A stretch of DNA of 7,087 bases from Phyllobacteriaceae bacterium. Lineage in GTDB: Bacteria > Pseudomonadota > Alphaproteobacteria > Rhizobiales > Ancalomicrobiaceae. Below, piece by piece: positions 1 to 4,466 of the stretch; position 1 is the first letter of the stretch; the number at the start of each line of letters is the position of its first letter. The notes below the pieces were generated by a model. That model was not told the DNA's origin, ran no database searches, and saw only the letters and a program-made list of their open reading frames with translations. The position numbers were made by a program, and so were the translations under genes. The stretch lies in the NCBI GenBank assembly GCA_012517025.1, contig JAAYVT010000518.1, positions 1-7,087 on the forward strand, written 5' to 3'.

Positions 1-363
1 GACACGGTGGCGCTCGATCTCGATGGCGACGCCGTCGAGGATGGTCGGGATCGGCGCGGCCGGCTTCTCCACCCGCACGGTGACGGTGTGGATCTGGCCG
101 TAGGTCGCGAGAATGCGGCCGGCGATCACCTCCGCCAGCGCCTCGATCAGCGAGAAGCGCCGCTCGGTCGCCACGTCGACGACGATCTTGGCGAGGCGGT
201 CGTAGGAGACGGTGCGCTTCCAGTCGTCGGCGAGCGCGGCGGGACGCAGGTCCAGCCGACAGTCGAGCGAGACGTAGAAGCGCTGGCCGAGCTTCTCCTC
301 CTCCGGATGGATGCCGTGATAGGCGTAGACGGCGATGCGGGTGAGCAGGATGCGATCGCTCAT
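1..363 (-). CDS. folB: Dihydroneopterin aldolase, C-terminus cut by window edge
   Basis: FolB cleaves 7,8-dihydroneopterin to 6-hydroxymethyl-7,8-dihydropterin and glycolaldehyde in cytosolic folate synthesis. The 121 residues visible start MSDRILLTRIAVYAYHG. Family positions are in place: H16-G17, the catalytic-type Glu22 six residues after that His and followed by LGQ (25-27), Tyr54, the LIEALAE substrate-binding segment (72-78) and Lys100 in VEKPAAPIP. FolB proteins are about 120 residues long, so only a short tail is missing beyond base 1. The ATG at 361-363 overlaps the folP stop codon by 4 bases (ATGA), and a GGAG sits 6 bases upstream inside folP, so translation is probably coupled to folP. 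In related bacteria folK often follows, which would be outside the window. The family is clear; only the C-terminus is unseen. Confidence 0.94.
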   Translation of the reverse strand, partial: MSDRILLTRIAVYAYHGIHPEEEKLGQRFYVSLDCRLDLRPAALADDWKRTVSYDRLAKIVVDVATERRFSLIEALAEVIAGRILATYGQIHTVTVRVEKPAAPIPTILDGVAIEIERHRV

Positions 364-1178
364 TTGCGGCTCCGGAGCACGGCGTCGGTGACCCGGGCGG
401 CCTCGACGTGGGGGCGCACGTCGTGGACGCGCAGGATGTCGGCGCCGAGCCAGGCGCCGACGACGTTGGTGGCGAGCGTGCCGAACAGCCGCTCGGTCGG
501 GGGCACCTCGAGGATGCGCCCGACGATGCGTTTGCGCGAGGTGCCGAGCAGGATCGGGCGGCCGAGAACCTTCAGTTCGTCGAGCCGGGCGAGCGCGGCG
601 AGGTCCTGTTCCGGCGTCTTGCCGAAGCCGATGCCGGGGTCGATCACCACGTCGGTCTCGGGAATGCCGGCGGCGGTCGCGGTGTCGATCGCGCGGGCGA
701 AGAAGGCGAGCTGATCGGCCACCACGTCGAGCCCGCCGTCGGCCTCGTCGCGATTGTGCATGACGATCACCGGCGCGCGGTGGGCGGCGGCGACGCGGGC
801 GAGGTCGGGATCGCGGGTGAGCCCCCAGACGTCGTTGACGATGGTGGCGCCGGCGGCGAGCGCGGCCTCGGCGGTCGCCGCCTTGAAGGTGTCGATCGAG
901 ATCGGCACCGAGGTCTCGGCGGCGAGGCGGGCGATCACCGGCACGACGCGGGCGATCTCTTCCGGCCGGTCGACCGGGGTGTGGCCGGGGCGGGTCGATT
1001 CGCCGCCGACGTCGATCAGGTCGGCGCCCTCGGCGATCATGTCGTGGGCATGGGCGAGGGCGGTGTCGATCTCGCTCCAGCGACCGCCGTCGGAGAAACT
1101 GTCCGGGGTGGCGTTGAGGATGCCCATCACCAGGGTGCGGCGGCCGAGGTCGGGCAGGAGATCGGCGAGGCGGCTCAT
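360..1178 (-). CDS. folP: Dihydropteroate synthase
   Basis: FolP condenses hydroxymethyl-dihydropterin pyrophosphate with p-aminobenzoate to give dihydropteroate and is the target of sulfonamides. The 272-residue product has all the family signatures along a TIM barrel: MGILNATPDSFSDGG (18-32), DVGGESTRPG (56-65), SIDTF (94-98), NDVWG (115-119), DPGIGFGK (180-187), LGTSRK (211-216) and RVHDV (250-254). Residues often altered in sulfonamide-resistant enzymes (F28, R63, P64 in this numbering) look like the ordinary chromosomal form. I chose the ATG at 1176-1178 because AAGGAGG lies 4 bases upstream and because conserved sequence begins soon after. An in-frame ATG 39 codons further up would add an Arg/Ala-rich tail without family character. 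The stop codon overlaps the folB start by 4 bases. Confidence 0.97.
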   Translation of the reverse strand: MSRLADLLPDLGRRTLVMGILNATPDSFSDGGRWSEIDTALAHAHDMIAEGADLIDVGGESTRPGHTPVDRPEEIARVVPVIARLAAETSVPISIDTFKAATAEAALAAGATIVNDVWGLTRDPDLARVAAAHRAPVIVMHNRDEADGGLDVVADQLAFFARAIDTATAAGIPETDVVIDPGIGFGKTPEQDLAALARLDELKVLGRPILLGTSRKRIVGRILEVPPTERLFGTLATNVVGAWLGADILRVHDVRPHVEAARVTDAVLRSRK

Positions 1179-1182
1179 GATC

Positions 1183-1189
1183 CCTCCTT
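1183..1189 (-). promoter_or_regulatory. Shine-Dalgarno sequence of folP
   Basis: Read on the minus strand this is AAGGAGG, followed by GATC and then the ATG at 1176-1178. It is the strongest ribosome-binding match noticed in the window. It fixes the folP start over an in-frame ATG 117 bases further upstream. Confidence 0.85.
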
Positions 1190-1347
1190 CGGCGGGTGCT
1201 CCCCTTCCTCTAGCGCTGCGCGCGGCGGCGCGCGAGAGGCGGAGACGAAGATTCGGAGACGCCCGCCATCCCGGTCTCGCGACAGGGAAAATCACCGTCG
1301 ACGTCGGGCGGACGCGGCGTTCGCGTGAAGGTGGAGAATCGGCTTCG

Positions 1348-1824
1348 TCAGTCGACGCGCGCGATCTTCGCCGACACCGCCTCGGCGAGCGCCTTCGGGG
1401 CGGTTGCGAAGACGGCGTGCGGGGTGCCGGCGGCGGCCCAGACCACGGTGTGGCCGAGCAGGTCCTCGTCCATCACGGTGGCGAGGCGGGTCGCATGGCC
1501 GAACGGCGGGACGCCGCCGATGGCGTAGCCGGTCAGCGCCCGGACGTCGTCGGCGGAGCCGCGGACCACCGGTTCGCCGATCACCTCGACCATCCGCTTC
1601 TCGTTCACCCGGTTGGCGCCGGAGACCAGGAACAGCCACGGCGTCTTCGAGGTCTTGCCGCGGAAGATCAGCGACTTGACGATCTGGGCGACGGCGCAGC
1701 CGCAGGTGGTGGCGGCTTCTTCCGCGGTGCGGGTGGAGGCGGGCATCTCGCGCACCTCGACGGCGAGGCCGAGGGCGCGGGCGGCCTCGGCGACGCGGGC
1801 GGCGCTGTCGGGCAGATCGGTCAT
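1348..1824 (-). CDS. YbaK/EbsC-family aminoacyl-tRNA deacylase
   Basis: The 158-residue product spans a whole YbaK-like domain, the fold of enzymes that hydrolyse mischarged tRNA in trans (Cys-tRNA(Pro) for YbaK, other pairs for ProX-type relatives). Visible family features are the conserved lysine in QIVKSLIF (Lys50, equivalent to the essential Lys of YbaK), VSGANRVNEKRM (67-78), GGVPPFGH (103-110) and the AAAGTPHAVF strand (130-139). A CGC pair (Cys41, Cys43) sits just before the active-site strand. Which tRNA it edits cannot be told from sequence alone, so no gene symbol is given. The ATG at 1822-1824 overlaps the upstream phosphoesterase stop codon as ATGA. GAGG tetrads inside that gene's last codons serve as ribosome-binding site. 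The two genes are therefore one operon with coupled translation. Confidence 0.9.
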   Translation of the reverse strand: MTDLPDSAARVAEAARALGLAVEVREMPASTRTAEEAATTCGCAVAQIVKSLIFRGKTSKTPWLFLVSGANRVNEKRMVEVIGEPVVRGSADDVRALTGYAIGGVPPFGHATRLATVMDEDLLGHTVVWAAAGTPHAVFATAPKALAEAVSAKIARVD

Positions 1825-2735
1825 GCCTCGGCCTCGGTCGGCAGGAGTTTGCGGCGGGAGATCTCGACCAGGCCGGAGCCGGCGTCGCGGAAGCCGCGCT
1901 CGACGCGGGTGGTGCGCCAGGCGCCGGGACCACCGTCGATCTCGAACAGGTTCCAGCCGGCGCCGCGCCGGTCGGTGCCGGGATTGCGCGAGGCGGAGGG
2001 GACGCCGACCAGCGGGATCGGCCGGCTCGGGCCGTTCAGCCATTCGACGGTCGAACGGTGGGTGTGGCCGTGCAGGACCAGCTCGGCGCCGTGGGCGTGG
2101 ACGACCTCGCGGAAGCGCTCGGCGCCGATCAGACGACCGGCCCAGTGGATCGGCTTCTTGGCCGGCGGATGATGGATCAGCACCACCCGGTAGAGCCCCT
2201 CGCGGGCGGTGTGGTCGAGCAGCTCGGCGAGCTTCAGCGCCTGACCGGGTTCGAAGCGGCCGGTCGCCATGAACGGCAGGGTCGCCTCGGCCGAGGAGAC
2301 GCCGATCACCGCGACCGGGCCGCGCCGCCGCAGATAGGGCCAGCGCGGCGCCTCGCCGGTGTCGCGATCGCCGCGCATGAAGGCGGCCCAGGATTCGGTG
2401 GTGCGCTTCAGCGCGCCGGGGACGTAGGCATCGTGGTTGCCGGGGACGGCGGAGACGTCGCGGCCCTCGCCGAGCGAGGCGAGCCAGCGGCGCGCCGGTT
2501 CCAGCTCGGCGTCGAGGGCGATGTTGACGATGTCGCCGGTGACGGCGACATGATCGGGCGCGTGGGCGCGCAGATCGGCGACCAGAGCGTCGAGGACGGC
2601 CGGCCGCATGCCGCCGCGGCCGCGGTTGAGCCGCCAGTTGATCCAGCCGAGAACGCGCTTGCCCATCAGGTCGCGCGGGCGAACGTCGGGCAGTGGGCCG
2701 AGATGGGGGTCGGAGACGTGTGCGAGGCGAAACAT
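1821..2735 (-). CDS. Calcineurin-like metallophosphoesterase
   Basis: This 304-residue cytosolic enzyme belongs to the dinuclear-metal phosphoesterase superfamily, which hydrolyses phosphomonoesters or phosphodiesters. All metal-ligand motifs are present in order: DPH (Asp9, His11), GDIVN (Asp68), GNHD (Asn100, His101, Asp102), HHPP (188-191) and GHTH (His224, His226). A basic KRVLGWINWRLNRGRGG insert (26-42) follows the first motif. The layout resembles class III cyclic-nucleotide phosphodiesterases of the CpdA type, but the substrate is not shown and could equally be another phosphodiester. There is no signal peptide or membrane segment. The ATG at 2733-2735 is the only reasonable start, because an in-frame TAG lies four codons upstream. 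No good Shine-Dalgarno is visible: the nearest purine run, GAGGGACGG, is too far up. The stop overlaps the start of the deacylase gene. Confidence 0.93.
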   Translation of the reverse strand: MFRLAHVSDPHLGPLPDVRPRDLMGKRVLGWINWRLNRGRGGMRPAVLDALVADLRAHAPDHVAVTGDIVNIALDAELEPARRWLASLGEGRDVSAVPGNHDAYVPGALKRTTESWAAFMRGDRDTGEAPRWPYLRRRGPVAVIGVSSAEATLPFMATGRFEPGQALKLAELLDHTAREGLYRVVLIHHPPAKKPIHWAGRLIGAERFREVVHAHGAELVLHGHTHRSTVEWLNGPSRPIPLVGVPSASRNPGTDRRGAGWNLFEIDGGPGAWRTTRVERGFRDAGSGLVEISRRKLLPTEAEA

Positions 2736-2806
2736 GGCCAGGAACTACCGTCCCTCGGGGAAGGCGTCCAGTCTCCGCGCGGTCGAAGACGGGCGCATGA
2801 CGGCAC

Positions 2807-2841
2807 AAAAAGAAGGCGACGCCCGGTGGGCGCCGCCTTCT
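2807..2841 (-). terminator. Rho-independent terminator of the 40-residue ORF
   Basis: Read on the minus strand, a 14-pair stem (arms at 2828-2841 and 2811-2824, loop of 3 bases) is followed by a run of five T (2811-2807; the first is shared with the stem). The stem has one non-Watson-Crick position, 2819 against 2833. In the minus-strand RNA this is a G-U wobble; in a plus-strand RNA it would be an A-C mismatch. The T run is also found only on the minus strand. Both points say the signal works leftward. It begins 24 bases past the stop of the 40-residue ORF and ends before the phosphoesterase unit. Confidence 0.87.
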
Positions 2842-2865
2842 CGAGGTCCGGTACGGTTGCGCCGA

Positions 2866-2988
2866 TCAGGCGCGGCCGAAGGCCAGCAGGATCGCGGCGA
2901 CGCGCGGATCGGTCAGATCGAGCGCCGGCTTCCAGGTGTAAGAGGTCTTGCGGGCGACCTTGCGGCGGAGAAAAGCGAACATGTCCAT
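2866..2988 (-). CDS. Unrecognised 40-residue basic protein
   Basis: I do not recognise a family. The predicted product begins MDMFAFLRRKVARKTSY and ends DPRVAAILLAFGRA. It has a basic stretch at 8-14 (RRKVARK), an aromatic-rich middle (Y17, W19) and a short hydrophobic C-terminal segment (30-37) that is too short to be a confident membrane helix. Support for a real gene comes from context: a canonical terminator starts 24 bases past the stop, an AGAGAG ribosome-site-like stretch lies just before the ATG at 2986-2988, and an A+T-rich probable promoter region lies about 100 bases upstream. A second ATG at 2980-2982 (MFAFL...) is equally possible, with better spacing from AGAGAG. The frame stays open upstream to base 3252, but that extension crosses the promoter region and the Nudix start and is unlikely to be coding. 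A structured RNA without translation is the alternative. Confidence 0.6.
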   Translation of the reverse strand: MDMFAFLRRKVARKTSYTWKPALDLTDPRVAAILLAFGRA

Positions 2989-3009
2989 TGCTCTCTGAGT
3001 TCGGGCGAG

Positions 3010-3043
3010 CCCGTCGTCGCGCCCTCGGGGCGGCGACGACGGG
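3010..3043. repeat. Long GC-rich hairpin in the leader of the 40-residue ORF
   Basis: An 11-base perfect inverted repeat, CCCGTCGTCGC at 3010-3020 and its complement at 3033-3043, encloses a further 4-base pair set (3021-3024 with 3028-3031) around a TCG loop. Only base 3032 is bulged. Neither strand has a T run after it, so it is not a standard terminator. On the minus strand it ends 21 bases before the ATG of the 40-residue ORF, so it would sit in that transcript's 5' leader. Confidence 0.75.
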
Positions 3044-3084
3044 GGGCCGCCGATCCCTCCCGGATCTGCGGCGACATCGCCTCG

Positions 3085-3126
3085 GTGAATTCGTATGCCG
3101 ATCATATAGGCAGATTGCATGAAAAC
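3085..3126. promoter_or_regulatory. A+T-rich probable divergent promoter region
   Basis: By my count this stretch is about 60% A+T in a window of about 30%, and it lies between two divergent genes. On the minus strand bases 3106-3101 read TATGAT, five of six matches to a sigma-70 -10 box, but no good -35 box is seen at 16-18 bases. A start there would give the 40-residue ORF a leader of roughly 105 bases. A 17-base imperfect palindrome, TGCCGATCATATAGGCA (3096-3112), covers the same place and could be an operator. No convincing plus-strand promoter boxes were found for the Nudix gene. Confidence 0.35.
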
Positions 3127-3127
3127 G

Positions 3128-3177
3128 CGCCAGCCGGTCGCGGGCCGGTCACCCATGCGAAAGACGCATGGCTGGCG
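3128..3177. repeat. Nested inverted repeats upstream of the Nudix gene
   Basis: CGCCAGCC at 3128-3135 is the perfect complement of GGCTGGCG at 3170-3177. Within it, CCATGCG (3153-3159) pairs with CGCATGG (3165-3171) across the loop AAAGA. The two helices share bases 3170-3171, so either they compete or a shortened inner helix stacks on the outer one as a branched fold. The element ends 55 bases before the Nudix start and would lie in its leader if transcription begins in the A+T-rich stretch just upstream. Confidence 0.6.
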
Positions 3178-3232
3178 GAAATCGTCACATCCGGGGTCGG
3201 CTCGGTCGACGGCTTTCGAATCGAGGTGAACG

Positions 3233-3703
3233 ATGCGTGAATGGCCCCTCATCGGTACGGCGGCAAAGCGTTTGGCGGTGGTTCGGGCGCGATTTGCCGC
3301 ACGATCGACGCTCGGGGTTCGGGCGATGGTTCGGGACGAACGGGGTCGCGTTCTGCTCCTACGTCATACCTACATCCCCGGTTGGTATTTTCCGGGGGGC
3401 GGAGTGGAGGCGAACGAAAGCGCGGCGGAGGCGGCGGCGCGGGAAATTCTCGAGGAGACCGGGATCCGTCTCCTCGCCCTGCCGCGCCTCGTCTCGTTGC
3501 ATCTCAATACGCGCGTCTCCGGCCGCGACCACGTCGCCTTCTTCCACGCCGAGACCGCCGAGACGACGCCGCGGGCCCGGCTCGGCGAGATCGCCGAGGT
3601 CGGCTTCTTCGGGCTCGACGCTCTGCCGGAGGGGGTGACCGGGGCGACGCTGCGGCGGCTCGGCGAGGCGGTCGAGGGTGGGGCGCCGGCGCGGGAGTGG
3701 TGA
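3233..3703 (+). CDS. Nudix hydrolase
   Basis: The 156-residue protein carries a perfect Nudix box, G-x5-E-x7-REUxEExGU, at residues 56-78 (from GGVEANE to REILEETGI), with the metal-binding REILEE at 70-75. Such enzymes hydrolyse a nucleoside diphosphate linked to another moiety. The substrate is not evident here. The strand RGRVLLLRHTYIPGWYFPGG (38-57) before the box is typical of a broad bacterial group of small Nudix proteins. There is no signal peptide or membrane segment. The ATG at 3233 has GAGGTG (3223-3228) 4 bases upstream, which supports this start. It is transcribed away from the 40-residue ORF and is preceded by an inverted-repeat-rich leader. The next plus-strand gene starts 242 bases further on, so the two may be separate units. 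Confidence 0.92.
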   Translation: MREWPLIGTAAKRLAVVRARFAARSTLGVRAMVRDERGRVLLLRHTYIPGWYFPGGGVEANESAAEAAAREILEETGIRLLALPRLVSLHLNTRVSGRDHVAFFHAETAETTPRARLGEIAEVGFFGLDALPEGVTGATLRRLGEAVEGGAPAREW

Positions 3704-3801
3704 GCCCGCTCTTGCCCGTTCGCCGCGCCCGTGCTACCGGGCTCGTCGCCCCGATTTCCGGGCCGCGACGGGTGTGAGATGGGCGTGACGCCTCTGCTTC
3801 T

Positions 3802-3846
3802 GCGACGACGAACCGAGCGACGTGGTTTCTCCCACGCCGTCGTCGC
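3802..3846. repeat. Two-tier inverted repeat between the Nudix and GNAT genes
   Basis: GCGACGACG (3802-3810) is the exact complement of CGTCGTCGC (3838-3846). Inside, CGTGG (3821-3825) pairs with CCACG (3832-3836) around a TTTCTC loop, leaving bases 3811-3820 unpaired on the left. No T run follows on either strand. It lies about 100 bases from both neighbouring genes. Its outer arms share the 9-base CGTCGTCGC sequence with the hairpin at 3010-3043. The rest of 3704-3945 holds no feature I can support. Confidence 0.5.
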
Positions 3847-3945
3847 GCCGCGCCCGTTCTCGAACTCCGCCGCCGGTTGAGCGACGGTCCTCAGATCGAG
3901 CGGTCCGAGCGCGACGGTTCGCAACGTCGATCCGGAAGCGCCCGC

Positions 3946-4449
3946 ATGACCGACCCGATCCCCGACATCCGGCCCATGACCGCCGCCGATGCCGCCGCAG
4001 TCGAAGCCCTCAACGAACACGCCTTCGGCCCCGGCCGGCACGTACGCACCGCCTCGCGGCTGCGCGAGGGCGTGCCCGCCGATCCCGACCTGACCCTGGT
4101 GGCGACGCTCGACGGGCGCCTCGCCGGCTCGGTGACGATGACGCCGATCGTCATCGGCGACGATCCGGCGCTGCTGCTCGGGCCGCTCGCCGTCGATCCC
4201 GACTTCGAGAAGCGCGGCATCGGCGGCCGGCTGGTGCGCGAGACGCTGACCCGGGCGAAGGCCAAGGGGCACCGGCTGGTGCTGCTGGTCGGCGATCCGC
4301 CCTATTACGGCCGGTTCGGCTTCCATGCGCTGGCGCCCGGGCAGGTGACGCTGCCGGGGCCGGTCGATCCGCGCCGGGTGCTGGTGGTCGAACTCGGCGA
4401 TCTGGCGCGGTCGGCGGCGCACGGCATGGTCGGCAAGGCGCGGAGCTGA
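3946..4449 (+). CDS. GNAT-family N-acetyltransferase, YhbS-like
   Basis: The 167-residue product matches the layout of YhbS-type GNAT enzymes (COG3153), predicted acetyl-CoA-dependent acetyltransferases of unknown acceptor. It opens with IRPMTAADAAAVEALNEHAF (8-27), then RTASRLREG (34-42), a GSVTMTPIVIG strand (61-71), and the acetyl-CoA-binding motif A LGPLAVDPDFEKRGIGGRL (78-96) with the pyrophosphate loop R90-G-I-G-G94. The LVLLVGDPPYYGRFGF segment (111-126) is a strong group signature. The protein is cytosolic and single-domain. I chose the ATG at 3946 because GGAAG (3934-3938) lies 7 bases upstream and similarity begins there. A TTG at 3877 would add 23 charged residues without family character. 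It converges with the membrane-protein gene, 17 bases apart. Confidence 0.93.
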   Translation: MTDPIPDIRPMTAADAAAVEALNEHAFGPGRHVRTASRLREGVPADPDLTLVATLDGRLAGSVTMTPIVIGDDPALLLGPLAVDPDFEKRGIGGRLVRETLTRAKAKGHRLVLLVGDPPYYGRFGFHALAPGQVTLPGPVDPRRVLVVELGDLARSAAHGMVGKARS

Positions 4450-4464
4450 GGGCGCGGAGCCGAG
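4437..4464. repeat. Tandem 14-base duplication at the GNAT stop codon
   Basis: GGCGCGGAGCTGAG (4437-4450) is followed directly by GGCGCGGAGCCGAG (4451-4464), differing at one base of 14. The first copy holds the GNAT stop codon. A GCTGAG/CTCAGC inverted pair (4445-4450 and 4466-4471) spans the stop codons of both convergent genes, but there is no T run to make it a terminator. Confidence 0.6.
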
Positions 4465-4466
4465 GC

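Noticed and set aside
1205..1330. GC-rich palindromes between the deacylase gene and folP as a terminator or promoter
   Set aside because: GCGCGC-type arms and short ACGCG/CGCGT pairs arise easily at this base composition. No T run or convincing -35/-10 pair goes with them.
408..3122. Several long plus-strand frames opposite folP, the deacylase and the phosphoesterase
   Set aside because: They are antisense shadows of genes with complete family motifs; none shows a recognisable domain or a ribosome site.
2866..3252. A 128-residue version of the 40-residue ORF
   Set aside because: The upstream extension runs through the strong hairpin, the A+T-rich promoter-like stretch and the start of the Nudix gene, and has no ribosome-binding site. 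The shorter start fits the context better.
3702..3744. GAGCCCG/CGGGCTC inverted repeat just after the Nudix stop as a terminator
   Set aside because: The 7-base arms are 29 bases apart and no T run follows; the nested GCCCG/CGGGC hairpin also lacks one.
3779..3880. A 33-codon plus-strand ORF starting ATGGGCGTGACG between the Nudix and GNAT genes
   Set aside because: It has no clear Shine-Dalgarno, its composition is Arg-rich, and it crosses the 3802-3846 inverted repeat. There is no independent support.
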